Part shown: in pieces, positions 53,578 through 62,678 of the stretch
How positions within the stretch are numbered: position 1 is the stretch's first letter
How the letters are laid out: each line of letters starts with the position of its first letter
Source of the DNA: Pseudarthrobacter oxydans
GTDB lineage: Bacteria > Actinomycetota > Actinomycetes > Actinomycetales > Micrococcaceae
Length of the DNA: 64,000 bases
Assembly (NCBI RefSeq): GCF_034258515.1
Contig: NZ_CP139438.1
Span: 3,100,001 to 3,164,000, forward strand
Reading direction: 5' to 3'
Made by a program: the position numbers and the translations under genes
The notes under the pieces: model-generated
The model's database searches: none
What the model saw: the letters and a program-made list of their open reading frames with translations, nothing else
Told to the model about the DNA's origin: nothing

Positions 53578-55049
53578 ACCTCTCACGCAGGCTTGAAAAG
53601 GTACGCGGTACTGAGTCAACCGCGCCAGTAGCGGAAGTCGAGCCGCAAAACGTCTTCGTGCCAGCGATGGGCCCTCTTGAACCGGCCACTCTCGGGCGGA
53701 TCCATGAGGCGAAATCAGCGGAAATAGCCGAGGTCGTTGAGTTGGCACCCACAGCCGCCGTGGCCAGCGGCGCTCTCAGCGCCCTGAAGGAACGTGCTAG
53801 CCAAGCGCTTTACGAGCGCCTGGGCGCGCGCATCACTGACTCGTCGCTTGAGGAGGCAGAGCTCCATCAATATGTCAAAGACGAGCTGAAAATCGTCGTC
53901 GACGAGGAGCAGGTCCCCCTCACATCCGCTGAACGGCAGCGGTTGATTCGGGAAATCATCGACGACGTCCTTGGCCACGGGCCCATCCAGCGATTCCTGG
54001 ATGATCCGTCGGTCACCGAAGTCATGGTGAACCGGTTTGACCAGGTCTACGTGGAGCGCGCCGGCAAACTGACACTCACGGATACCAAGTTCGCTTCCGA
54101 CGACGCATTGCGTCGCGTCATCGAACGTATCGTCTCCAAGGTTGGCCGCCGTATTGACGAGTCCTCTCCCCTGGTGGACGCACGTTTGGCTGACGGCTCC
54201 CGCGTCAACGCAATCATCCCGCCGCTGGCGGTCAACGGACCGGCACTGACCATCCGAAAGTTTGGAGGTGATGCGCTCACCGTACAGAAGCTGATTGGTT
54301 TTGGCAGCCTGTCCCCTGAGATGGCAGAACTTCTCCAGGCCTGCGTACTGGCACGAATGAACATCATCGTTTCCGGCGGTACGGGTACAGGCAAAACCAC
54401 TTTGCTCAACGCACTGTCGTCCTTCATCCCGGCTTCGGACAGGATCGTTACTATTGAGGACGCGGTAGAGCTCCAACTGCAGCAGGACCATGTAGTGAGG
54501 TTGGAGAGCCGGCCCGCAAACATCGAGGGCAAGGGCGAGGTTGCCATCCGGGACCTTGTCAGGAACTCGCTGCGCATGCGGCCTGACCGAATCGTTGTAG
54601 GCGAAGTCCGCGGCGGCGAATGTCTCGATATGTTGCAGGCCATGAACACCGGGCACGACGGTTCCCTCTCAACGGTCCACGCGAACTCACCCAGGGACGC
54701 AATCGCCCGCCTGGAGACTTTGGTTCTGATGGCCGGCATGGATCTGCCGCTCCGAGCAGTAAGGGAACAAGTAGCTTCCGCCGTGAACCTCATCGTCCAC
54801 ATTTCCAGGCTCCGCGACGGAACCCGGAGAGTCACTCACATCACCGAGGTTCAAGGGATGGAGGGGGATATCGTAACCCTTCAGGATGCCTTCGTCTTTG
54901 ACTACTCGGCCGGGGTAGATGCAAGCGGACGCTTCCTCGGGAAGCCCATTCCTACAGGCGTTCGCCCACGGTTCACTGACCGGTTTATTGAGCTCGGGAT
55001 CCACGTTTCACCCCACATCTTTGGGGCCGACCCGATCAGGGGTCGATGA
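53574..55049 (+). CDS. tadA: TadA/CpaF secretion ATPase, locus 1
   Basis: 491 aa. After a variable N-terminus and a helical region comes the T2SE ATPase core: Walker A SGGTGTGKTTLLNALSSF (about 268-276), TIEDAVELQLQQDHVVRLESRP (Asp box), RMRPDRIVVGEVRGGECLDML (Walker B) and TGHDGSLSTVHANS (His box). The N-terminal block LGHGPIQRFLDDPSVTEVMVN is TadA-typical. It powers pilin polymerisation. Overlaps tadB by 4 bp (ATGA). Confidence 0.95.
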   Translation: MNLSRRLEKVRGTESTAPVAEVEPQNVFVPAMGPLEPATLGRIHEAKSAEIAEVVELAPTAAVASGALSALKERASQALYERLGARITDSSLEEAELHQYVKDELKIVVDEEQVPLTSAERQRLIREIIDDVLGHGPIQRFLDDPSVTEVMVNRFDQVYVERAGKLTLTDTKFASDDALRRVIERIVSKVGRRIDESSPLVDARLADGSRVNAIIPPLAVNGPALTIRKFGGDALTVQKLIGFGSLSPEMAELLQACVLARMNIIVSGGTGTGKTTLLNALSSFIPASDRIVTIEDAVELQLQQDHVVRLESRPANIEGKGEVAIRDLVRNSLRMRPDRIVVGEVRGGECLDMLQAMNTGHDGSLSTVHANSPRDAIARLETLVLMAGMDLPLRAVREQVASAVNLIVHISRLRDGTRRVTHITEVQGMEGDIVTLQDAFVFDYSAGVDASGRFLGKPIPTGVRPRFTDRFIELGIHVSPHIFGADPIRGR

Positions 55050-55999
55050 CAATGGCAGTCGACACTCCTGTCGCGATGTTCATGGCCGGACTGTTCCTGG
55101 TCTATGCTGCACTGGCCTTGGTATTCACGGTTGTGTGGAGAGGCTCCGCCGTCCCCCTCTCGCGGAGACGTCCGGACATTGCCCAGCACTCTTCGAGCCT
55201 GTCCCGCCTGACCAACCAGGCCGTCGGGGTCCTGAACCGCAGCCTTAAGAAGCGACCCACCGGCCTCTTCAACAGGGAAAAGCTTGAGCAGGCAGGCCTC
55301 AATAAAGAGCCGGGAGACTACCTCCTGATGGCGGGAGCCATCACTCTTGCGGCAACGGTGGCTGGCTTCTTCCTCGGCGGTCTCGGCATCAGCATCCTCG
55401 CCTTCATCATGGCCCCAGTCCTCCTGTACGTTGCCCTCAACTTGCTTATTTCCCGGCGTCGAAAGACGTTCGATTCCCAAGTACCTGACACGCTTCAAAT
55501 GTTCTCGGGAGGTCTTCGTGCAGGCCACAGCCTGCTCCGTGCCATCGATGCAGCCGCCCAGGAAAACGATGGTCCAATGGCCGAGGAGCTTAGCCGCATC
55601 GTCAACGAAACCAGGATCGGCCGGGACCTGGGCGAGTCCATGGCAGATGTTTCACGCAGGACGGCCAGCGAGGACTTCTATTGGATTGCCCAAGCCATAG
55701 AAATTCACCGCGAAGTGGGTGGTGACCTGGCGGAAGTATTGGACCACGTGGGTGACACCATCCGTGACCGGAACCAGGTGAAAGGCCAGGTAAGGGCTCT
55801 CAGCGCGGAAGGACGAATCTCCGCCTTGGTTCTCATGGCCTTGCCCATCCTGATGTTCATCGGATTGGTGACGTTCAACCCGACCTACGCGCGGGTGTTC
55901 ACGACGACCTTCATTGGATTCGTTATGTTGGCCGCCGCGATCGCACTCCTCTCTCTCGGCGGGTTTTGGCTCAGCCGCATCATCAAGCCAAAGTACTAG
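55046..55999 (+). CDS. tadB: TadB inner-membrane platform protein, locus 1
   Basis: 317 aa. A first helix near residues 10-30 is followed by a cytoplasmic part and further helices (LMAGAITLAATVAGFFLGGLGISILAFIMAPVLLYVA), then the T2SSF domain (PDTLQMFSGGLRAGHSLLRAIDAA; VSRRTASEDFYWIAQAIEIHREVGGDLAEVLD). With TadC it forms the membrane base on which TadA acts. Confidence 0.93.
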   Translation: MTMAVDTPVAMFMAGLFLVYAALALVFTVVWRGSAVPLSRRRPDIAQHSSSLSRLTNQAVGVLNRSLKKRPTGLFNREKLEQAGLNKEPGDYLLMAGAITLAATVAGFFLGGLGISILAFIMAPVLLYVALNLLISRRRKTFDSQVPDTLQMFSGGLRAGHSLLRAIDAAAQENDGPMAEELSRIVNETRIGRDLGESMADVSRRTASEDFYWIAQAIEIHREVGGDLAEVLDHVGDTIRDRNQVKGQVRALSAEGRISALVLMALPILMFIGLVTFNPTYARVFTTTFIGFVMLAAAIALLSLGGFWLSRIIKPKY

Positions 56000-56009
56000 G
56001 GGACACGAC

Positions 56010-56885
56010 ATGCAACCCATCGCTCTAGCAGCAATCTTGGCAATTATCGTTCCTATCTCCGGCATGGTCTGGCTGTCCTTCACGGGAGATCGTGCAGGAT
56101 TGCGTCGAATCAAGGCCAACCTTGGCGGCCGCCCAAGTCAAGCCGTGCAGTCCCTCAACATCAGCCAGCAGGTCACGGATCTGTCAAAGCGCATTACGCC
56201 CAAGAGCTACGAAGCCTGGCTGGACAAGCAGCTGGCTGGTGCAGGTCGGCCGAAGCAGTGGCCGCTGACCCGGATTCTCATGGTGAAGCCACTGCTCGCT
56301 TTCGCTGGTGCGCTTCTTGGCCTCCTGGTTTTCCTGGGCGCACCCTCGGCCGGCAGGTTCGCCATCGCTGTGGTCATGGTTGCGCTGGCCTACTTCGTTC
56401 CCGACCTTCTTATCCGAAACCGGGCCCAAAAGCGGCGGGAGGAGATCCGTCTTGAACTCCCCAACGCCTTGGATCAGATGCTGATCTCCGTCCAGGCAGG
56501 GCTGGGTTTTGAATCTGCCATGGGCCGGGCGGGCGAGAACGGCCGGGGCCCATTGGCCGACGAGCTGATCAGGACCCTGCAGGACATCCAGGTGGGACGC
56601 TCCCGTAAGGAAGCTTATTTGGCGCTTTCGGAACGAGTCGATGTTCCGTCCGTCCGTACTTTCGTACGGGCCGTCGTGCAGGCCGACACGTACGGCATTG
56701 CCATCGCGGGCGTCCTCAAGGCGCAAGCGAAGGACATGAGAATCAAGCGCCGGCAGCTCGCTGAAGAACACGCAATGAAGATGCCGGTCAAGATGCTCTT
56801 TCCTCTCATCTTCTTCATCCTGCCTACGCTCTTCATCGTCCTGCTGGGGCCGGCCGTGCTTCAAATCATCTCGGTGTTCTCCTAG
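56010..56885 (+). CDS. tadC: TadC inner-membrane platform protein, locus 1
   Basis: 291 aa from ATG 56010 with GGGGACACGAC upstream; the long frame to 55914 is upstream of tadB's end. The T2SSF half is LPNALDQMLISVQAGLGFESAMGRAGENGRGP ... ADTYGIAIAGVLKAQAKDMRIKRRQLAEEHA, with helices at both ends. Partner of TadB. Confidence 0.92.
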   Translation: MQPIALAAILAIIVPISGMVWLSFTGDRAGLRRIKANLGGRPSQAVQSLNISQQVTDLSKRITPKSYEAWLDKQLAGAGRPKQWPLTRILMVKPLLAFAGALLGLLVFLGAPSAGRFAIAVVMVALAYFVPDLLIRNRAQKRREEIRLELPNALDQMLISVQAGLGFESAMGRAGENGRGPLADELIRTLQDIQVGRSRKEAYLALSERVDVPSVRTFVRAVVQADTYGIAIAGVLKAQAKDMRIKRRQLAEEHAMKMPVKMLFPLIFFILPTLFIVLLGPAVLQIISVFS

Positions 56886-56893
56886 GGGAAGTC

Positions 56894-57109
56894 ATGCATC
56901 GCCATATCAGCAGAAGCCCCGTTCGGCTTCCAGGGGCGCTCAAGACCCTTCTTGAGGACCAACGTGGCGCCACCGCCACGGAATACGGGATTTTGGTTTC
57001 GTTCCTGGCTCTGGCGCTGGTCCTTGGAGTCATGGCTTTCGGTCACGCCTTGAATCTTCACTATCAAAGCCTTACTGCGTCTCTAAGCGCAGCCTTAGGC
57101 ATCCCTTAG
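56894..57109 (+). CDS. flp: Third Flp-like pilin, downstream of tadC
   Basis: 71 aa with GGGGAAG upstream. A longer leader (MHRHISRSPVRLPGALKTLLEDQRG) ends at glycine 25 and is followed by ATATEYGILVSFLALALVLGVMAFG. The cleavage signature fits a Flp pilin, but it is clearly different from the tandem pair and sits after tadC, 8 bp away. It may be a minor pilin or a special subunit of this locus. Confidence 0.82.
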   Translation: MHRHISRSPVRLPGALKTLLEDQRGATATEYGILVSFLALALVLGVMAFGHALNLHYQSLTASLSAALGIP

Positions 57110-57152
57110 CTCACCGGATGAAAGTACCGCGCCGCCTTGGCGCCCTATAGAC

Positions 57153-57190
57153 CGGACCCCCTCGGCACCCAGAACCGAGGGGGTCCGTTT
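57153..57190 (+). terminator. Intrinsic terminator ending Tad locus 1
   Basis: A 13-bp perfect stem (57153-57165 with 57175-57187) around a 9-base loop, followed by TTT. It separates the first Tad operon from the second. Confidence 0.82.
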
Positions 57191-57376
57191 GTGTGCCCGG
57201 GCAATTCCAAACCCAGCGTTAGCGCAGCGAAAACCAAGGATAAGCGCAAGAAAAATACACTGCGTAAAGCCTTCGCGCAGGATGCTCCAAGATCCGGCCG
57301 CAGGGCTAGCGTCCGTTGCTACCTTGGTTTCAGAGCTGGTGCAGGACCAGCTTCCCCACTCGCTCAGGAGTCTCAA

Positions 57377-57616
57377 ATGCTTTCTCTCTACACCAATCTC
57401 TCAGTCCGTCTTCGCAGCAACGAAAAAGGTGCCACCGCCGTCGAATACGGCATCATGGTCGCGCTCATCGCTGTGGTCATCATCGTTGCCGTTAGCCTCC
57501 TCGGTGGGTCGCTGAACGCCATGTTCGAGCAGGTAAAGTGCCAGGTCGGTGGCGGCACGTGGACGGCCGTCGCGCAGACAACCACAACCTCCGCGGGTGG
57601 AACCTGCACCCCCTAA
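57377..57616 (+). CDS. flp: Flp-like pilin of Tad locus 2 with cysteine tail
   Basis: 79 aa from ATG 57377 with CAGGAG upstream. The leader ends at glycine 18, then ATAVEYGIMVALIAVVIIVAVSLLGGSL. The mature chain is longer than the other Flp pilins and its C-terminus (QVKCQVGGGTWTAVAQTTTTSAGGTCTP) carries two cysteines (C55 and C77) and a threonine-rich segment, which could form a disulphide or be glycosylated. A frame extension to 57137 covers the terminator and is not used. Confidence 0.88.
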   Translation: MLSLYTNLSVRLRSNEKGATAVEYGIMVALIAVVIIVAVSLLGGSLNAMFEQVKCQVGGGTWTAVAQTTTTSAGGTCTP

Positions 57617-57706
57617 GGCACCCCCAACAAAACACGTGAGAGTGGCGGTGGCATTCAAGCCGCCGCCACTCCGTGTGTCGAAGCAAGACCGAGTGAAAGG
57701 CGCCCC

Positions 57707-58096
57707 GTGTCCAAGGCATCCGAGCGCGGAGCAGTTGCGGTGGAGTTCGCCATCGTGGCCCCCGTCCTGGTCATGCTGCTCTTGGGCATCATGGAGTTCA
57801 GCCGCGCGTACAACGCTCAGGCCTCGCTCTCGGCTGCTGCCCGCGAAGGGGTTCGGGTGATGGCAATCACCGGCAACCAAACGACAGCCAAGTCAGCAGC
57901 AAAGACCACAGCTGTTTCTCTAAAGCCCGGGTTGCAGGACGCCGACATAGTCTTTGGGACGCCATGCCCCTCAACGGTCAGCACCGGGACCAGCCCCCAG
58001 GCCACCATTACCATCACCTATTCCCTATCCACGCTGACCGGAATAGCTGGACCGTTCACCTTGACCGGCAAGGGAGCCATGCTATGCGGCGGCTAG
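57707..58096 (+). CDS. tadE: TadE-like pseudopilin, locus 2
   Basis: 129 aa from a GTG. SERGAVAVEFAIVAPVLVMLLLGIMEFSRAYNAQ is the TadE signature. Cysteines C87 and C127 correspond to C93 and C128 of the locus 1 protein. It overlaps tadG by 13 bp, exactly as in locus 1. Confidence 0.88.
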   Translation: MSKASERGAVAVEFAIVAPVLVMLLLGIMEFSRAYNAQASLSAAAREGVRVMAITGNQTTAKSAAKTTAVSLKPGLQDADIVFGTPCPSTVSTGTSPQATITITYSLSTLTGIAGPFTLTGKGAMLCGG

Positions 58097-59118
58097 CACC
58101 AACGACGAAGAATAACGACGGCGAACGCGGCGCCGTGAGCGTGATCGTCGCCATTACGCTGGTGGTTCTTTTGGGCTTCGGCGCCATGGCCGTGGACGTG
58201 GCCATGATGTATTCAGAACGCGCTCAACTCCGGAATGGAGCAGACGCAGCTGCCTTGTCCGTGGCCCAAAAGTGCGCGAAGAACGCCGGCGACGTCGACT
58301 GCTCGAACACCTCCTCCCTGGCAAAGAGCCTCGCGAACCGCAACGCGAATGATGGACTGAGCAATATCAAGTCGATAGTGCTCAACACGACTACCCGCAC
58401 CGTGACGGCCACCGTCGGATCCCAGGAAGCCGGTCACGCCCCAAACCAGGTGTCCCTCTTCCTTGCTCGCGCCCTGGGCTTCAACACCGCCGAGATCAAT
58501 GCCTCCTCAACCGTCGCTTGGGGCAGTCCGGTCAAGGGACCGACTGTCTTTCCCATCACCGTCTCCATCTGCCAGGTCCGCGACAAGGCAGGAGTGATGC
58601 AGCTCTTGCAGCTGCATGGAAAGAACGCTAACGAAGACTGCAACTACGGACCGTCCGGCGCCGCGGTGCAAGGCGGGTTCGGAGGCCTAAAACAGGACCC
58701 CGGCCAGTGCGGCGCGCTAATCGACATCAAGGCGAGCACCGGCACCGCCGGCGGATCCACTGGCGTTGATCCGCCCTCCAATTGCGAAGCCCTCCTGAAT
58801 GGCTGGGCGGCGGACATCAATGCAGGCAAGGACGTCATCATCTTGCTGCCGATATTCAATTCCGTCACAGGAACCGGCACGGGCGCTGTGTACGGACTCA
58901 CCACCTTCGCCGCTTTCAAGGTGGCTGGCTGGAAGGTCGGCAACACGGGACTTCCCTACACTTTCCGCAACCGAACACCCGACGTTCCGGCCGCGCTTGA
59001 GTGCCGCGAGCCCTGCCGAGGCATCATCGGAACGTTCGTCAAATATGTTTCCCTCGCCAAGGGTTACACCTTGGGTGACGTCAACTCCGATGGCGCAACC
59101 GTCGTTGAACTCCGTTAG
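58084..59118 (+). CDS. tadG: TadG-like membrane-anchored protein, locus 2
   Basis: 344 aa from ATG 58084; a frame extension to 57964 overlaps tadE and is not used. ERGAVSVIVAITLVVLLGFGAMAVDVAMMYSERAQLRNGADAAALSVA matches the TadG core of locus 1. The extracytoplasmic part has about eight cysteines and glycine/threonine-rich segments. The role is presumed the same as in locus 1. Confidence 0.85.
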   Translation: MRRLAPTTKNNDGERGAVSVIVAITLVVLLGFGAMAVDVAMMYSERAQLRNGADAAALSVAQKCAKNAGDVDCSNTSSLAKSLANRNANDGLSNIKSIVLNTTTRTVTATVGSQEAGHAPNQVSLFLARALGFNTAEINASSTVAWGSPVKGPTVFPITVSICQVRDKAGVMQLLQLHGKNANEDCNYGPSGAAVQGGFGGLKQDPGQCGALIDIKASTGTAGGSTGVDPPSNCEALLNGWAADINAGKDVIILLPIFNSVTGTGTGAVYGLTTFAAFKVAGWKVGNTGLPYTFRNRTPDVPAALECREPCRGIIGTFVKYVSLAKGYTLGDVNSDGATVVELR

Positions 59119-59157
59119 CCGGCAAACCATGATTTTTAGGATATTCAGGAGCAGTCA

Positions 59158-59928
59158 GTGAAGTCTCGTTTGTTAGCCGGTGTGGTGGCGGTACTGCTTG
59201 CCATCGTCGGCGCGGTCATTGTGGTGACCTACGCCCAGGGTGCCGACCAGCGGGCAGTCGCCAACCTCGATCCCGTGGGAGTCCTTGTGGTTAACAAAGC
59301 CGTGCCCGCAGGATCGTCGGTCGAAACTTTGAAAGCCTCCGTGGCGCTTCAGCAGTTGCCCGGCACCGCCGTCGCAAAGACCGCCCTGAACACCCTCGAC
59401 GGATCGGCCGGAAAGGTCACTTCGGCGGACCTTGTCCCCGGTGAGCAGCTCGTAGCAGAGCGTCTGGTGTCCCCCGAAGAACTGAAGACATCCGGCTCCG
59501 TACCTGTACCCGCAGGGCTCCAGGAAGTCTCGTTCCAGCTTGAGCCGCAGCGCGTTGTGGGCGGCCGCTTGGCTCCTGGCGACACTGTCGGCATCTTCAT
59601 CTCCCTGCCCAACGGCGGCCTTGAGGCGAAGCCAGACAAGGAAACTGTCCAGCTCTCGATCCACAAAGCCCTGGTGACGGCAGTCCAGCGGGCGCCTGAA
59701 GCAACAGCGGCAAAGCCTTCCGCCGCCGCAACCGACCCTGCCCAGCCGGACCCCCAGGACGTGAACCTTCCTACTGGCATGCTGATGGTCACGGTGGCCG
59801 TCAACGATGTGAACTCGAACAAAATTGTTTTCGCTGCAGAATACGCCTCCCTCTGGCTCAGCCGCGAACCAGTCGACGCCCAGGACAGCGGGCCGCGCGT
59901 CATGACCCGGCAGGACCTCTACAAGTGA
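59158..59928 (+). CDS. cpaB: CpaB/RcpC-type SAF-domain pilus protein, locus 2
   Basis: 256 aa from a GTG with AGGAG upstream. Same plan as locus 1: one helix (KSRLLAGVVAVLLAIVGAVIVVTYAQGADQRAV), SAF domain (VLVVNKAVPAGSSVETLKASV) and GGRLAPGDTVGIFISLPNGG. Overlaps tadZ by 4 bp. Confidence 0.9.
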   Translation: MKSRLLAGVVAVLLAIVGAVIVVTYAQGADQRAVANLDPVGVLVVNKAVPAGSSVETLKASVALQQLPGTAVAKTALNTLDGSAGKVTSADLVPGEQLVAERLVSPEELKTSGSVPVPAGLQEVSFQLEPQRVVGGRLAPGDTVGIFISLPNGGLEAKPDKETVQLSIHKALVTAVQRAPEATAAKPSAAATDPAQPDPQDVNLPTGMLMVTVAVNDVNSNKIVFAAEYASLWLSREPVDAQDSGPRVMTRQDLYK

Positions 59929-61121
59929 GCCGCTTCGTCCTTATCACCCCTGACACCGACTTCGACGCCCGATTACGGCAAGCCGTTGCAGGTGGCCTTC
60001 AGGGTGGAGTGCAGACGTTCTTTACCAGCCTGCTGCCCGCTGACCCGCACCAGCTTTTCGCGAGCCTGGACCAGGAGCAGCCTGAGGTCCTGATTTTGGG
60101 GCCTGAGGTTCCCTTGGACGAAGCGCTTCGGTTCGCCACCGTCCTGAACGTCAGCTTCCCGGCGCTGGGCGTGATTGTGGCCGCCGAGCCCGAGCCCGAC
60201 TTCCTCCTGCATGCCATGCGGGCAGGCATCAAGGACATCGTCGCCCCCGATTCCGACGCCGCCCAGCTGCGCGTCCTGCTGGAGCGTGCCAGCCAGTCCT
60301 TCGCCAGCCGCCACCGTACACTCGCACCCCAGCAGGCGGCCGAGAGCAACAAGGGACTGGTGATCGGAGTCTTCTCGCCCAAGGGCGGCGTGGGCAAAAC
60401 CACCATTGCCACCAATATTGCCATCGGGCTGGGGAAGATCGCCCCCATGGGCGTTGTCATTGTGGACCTCGACCTCCAGTTCGGGGATGTCGCTTCAGGG
60501 CTCTACCTGGACCCGGAGCACACAGTGACGGACGCCGTGTCTCCGGCCGCCAGCCAGGATTCCCTGGTCCTCAAGGCCTTCCTCACGGTGCATCCAAGCA
60601 GCATCTATGCCCTTTGCGCTCCCCCCACACCGGTCGACGCGGACGAGATCACGCCGGACCAGATCAGCCGGCTCATCGAACAACTGTCACAGCAGTTCCA
60701 GTACGTGGTGGTGGACACCGCGCCGGGGCTGCCCGAGATTGGGCTGGCAGCCATGGAAAAGTGCACCGATGTGGTCTGGGTCAGCGGCATGGATATCCCA
60801 AGCGTGCGCGGCCTTCGTTCCGGATTGGATATCCTGCGCCAGCTGGACATCAGCCCCGATACCCGCCATGTGGTGCTGAACATGGCCGACTCCAAGACCG
60901 GCCTCACCGTCCAGGACCTCGAATCAACCATCGGGGCGCCCATTGACGTGAGCATCCCGCGATCCCGTGCGGTTGCCCTGTCCACAAACCGGGGAATCCC
61001 GGTGCTCCAGGAGCCGGTAAAAGACCCGGCCGTCAAGGGCCTTAACCATCTCGTGGAGCGATTCAACCCCGCGTGGCGGGCAAAATCCCAGCGCAAACTG
61101 CATCGAAGGGTAGTGGTCTAG
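59925..61121 (+). CDS. tadZ: TadZ/CpaE-type localisation ATPase, locus 2
   Basis: 398 aa from a GTG. MinD-like core SPKGGVGKTTIATNIA (143-150) and DLDLQFGDVASGLYL match locus 1 closely while the N-terminal receiver-like part has diverged. It ends directly before tadA. Confidence 0.93.
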   Translation: MSRFVLITPDTDFDARLRQAVAGGLQGGVQTFFTSLLPADPHQLFASLDQEQPEVLILGPEVPLDEALRFATVLNVSFPALGVIVAAEPEPDFLLHAMRAGIKDIVAPDSDAAQLRVLLERASQSFASRHRTLAPQQAAESNKGLVIGVFSPKGGVGKTTIATNIAIGLGKIAPMGVVIVDLDLQFGDVASGLYLDPEHTVTDAVSPAASQDSLVLKAFLTVHPSSIYALCAPPTPVDADEITPDQISRLIEQLSQQFQYVVVDTAPGLPEIGLAAMEKCTDVVWVSGMDIPSVRGLRSGLDILRQLDISPDTRHVVLNMADSKTGLTVQDLESTIGAPIDVSIPRSRAVALSTNRGIPVLQEPVKDPAVKGLNHLVERFNPAWRAKSQRKLHRRVVV

Positions 61122-62672
61122 ATGAAACTTTCAGAGCGCATCAACGCCGCACAGGCGAAATCCCAGCCGTCTGCCCAGCCCGTCCCTGCCAAGGCCGCAG
61201 CTCCCACGCTCGACGCGCCGCGCCCCGAGGTTCCCGCCCAGCGGGTGCAGTGGCTGGAACAGTCCCGAGAAAAGCGGACGACGGCGGCACCGGCTGCCGC
61301 CGTCGTCGCACCCAATGCACTCTTTGAAGAGCCGAAGCCGAAACTCCAGCAATCCGTCGACGTCTTCGCAGCACTTAAGCAACGGGCCGCGACAGCCTTA
61401 TTTGAACATATGGGCGCCCGGTTCAATGACTCCGCCATAACGGAACAAGAATTGAAGTCTTCGGCCCGCGATGAGCTTACGAGGATCATCGACGCAGAAC
61501 AGGTCCCGCTCTCCCCCGAGGAACGTACACGCCTGGTCCAGGACGTGGCCGATGACGTTCTGGGCTACGGCCCGCTGCAGCGATTGCTCGATGATCCGGC
61601 CGTCACCGAAATCATGGTCAACCGCATGGACCAGATCTACGTGGAGCGTAAAGGGCACCTTACCCTTGCAGACTCGCGTTTCAGCTCGGAGGAGCACCTG
61701 CGGAAGGTCATCGAGCGCATTGTGTCCAAAGTGGGCCGCCGCATTGACGAGTCCTCTCCCTTGGTGGATGCCCGTCTCGAAGACGGCTCCCGTGTCAATG
61801 CCGTCATCCCGCCCCTGGCGGTAGGCGGATCCTCGCTGACTATCCGTAAGTTCAGCAAGACCCCGCTGACGGTGCGGAACCTGATTGATTTCGGAACCTT
61901 GACTCCGGAGATGGCCGAGCTGCTTAACGCCTGCGTCAAGGCAAAGCTGAATATCATCGTCTCCGGTGGTACGGGCACCGGCAAAACCACGCTGCTTAAT
62001 GTGCTGTCCTCCTTCCTGCCCTCGGACGAGCGGATCGTCACCATCGAGGATGCCGTGGAACTCCAAATCCAGCAGGAGCACGTGGTCCGGCTGGAGAGCC
62101 GCCCGCCGAACACGGAGGGCAAGGGCGAGGTAACCATCCGTGAGCTGCTCCGCAACTCGCTCCGTATGCGGCCGGACCGCATTGTGGTGGGTGAGGTCCG
62201 CGGCGGGGAATCCCTGGACATGCTCCAGGCCATGAACACCGGCCACGACGGTTCCCTATCAACGGTGCACTCCAACTCACCCCGCGACGCCGTGGCCCGG
62301 CTCGAAACCCTGGTGCTGATGGCCGGCATGGATCTGCCGCTCCGGGCCATCCGTGAACAGATTGCCTCGGCGGTGAACCTGATTGTCCAGATTTCCCGGT
62401 TGCGTGATGGGTCCCGCCGGATCACGCACGTGACCGAGGTCCAAGGCATGGAAGGGGACATCGTGACCCTGCAGGATGCGTTTGTCTTTGATTACTCTGC
62501 AGGTGTTGACCAACACGGTCGGTTCCTCGGCAAGCCTGTGGCCACCGGCATTCGGCCCCGGTTCATCGACCGGTTCGAGGACCTTGGCATCCATGTTTCG
62601 CCTGCTGTCTTCGCGACACCAAGCGGTGCTGCTCCGGCTGGTGCGAACCCTTCCGGAACCGGAAAGGCTTAG
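61122..62672 (+). CDS. tadA: TadA/CpaF secretion ATPase, locus 2
   Basis: 516 aa, about 25 longer than locus 1 at both ends (N-terminal alanine/proline-rich segment, C-terminal ATPSGAAPAGANPSGTGKA). Walker A SGGTGTGKTTLLNVLSSF, TIEDAVELQIQQEHVVRLESRP, RMRPDRIVVGEVRGGESLDML and TGHDGSLSTVHSNS are all intact. Confidence 0.95.
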   Translation: MKLSERINAAQAKSQPSAQPVPAKAAAPTLDAPRPEVPAQRVQWLEQSREKRTTAAPAAAVVAPNALFEEPKPKLQQSVDVFAALKQRAATALFEHMGARFNDSAITEQELKSSARDELTRIIDAEQVPLSPEERTRLVQDVADDVLGYGPLQRLLDDPAVTEIMVNRMDQIYVERKGHLTLADSRFSSEEHLRKVIERIVSKVGRRIDESSPLVDARLEDGSRVNAVIPPLAVGGSSLTIRKFSKTPLTVRNLIDFGTLTPEMAELLNACVKAKLNIIVSGGTGTGKTTLLNVLSSFLPSDERIVTIEDAVELQIQQEHVVRLESRPPNTEGKGEVTIRELLRNSLRMRPDRIVVGEVRGGESLDMLQAMNTGHDGSLSTVHSNSPRDAVARLETLVLMAGMDLPLRAIREQIASAVNLIVQISRLRDGSRRITHVTEVQGMEGDIVTLQDAFVFDYSAGVDQHGRFLGKPVATGIRPRFIDRFEDLGIHVSPAVFATPSGAAPAGANPSGTGKA

Positions 62673-62678
62673 GACCGC

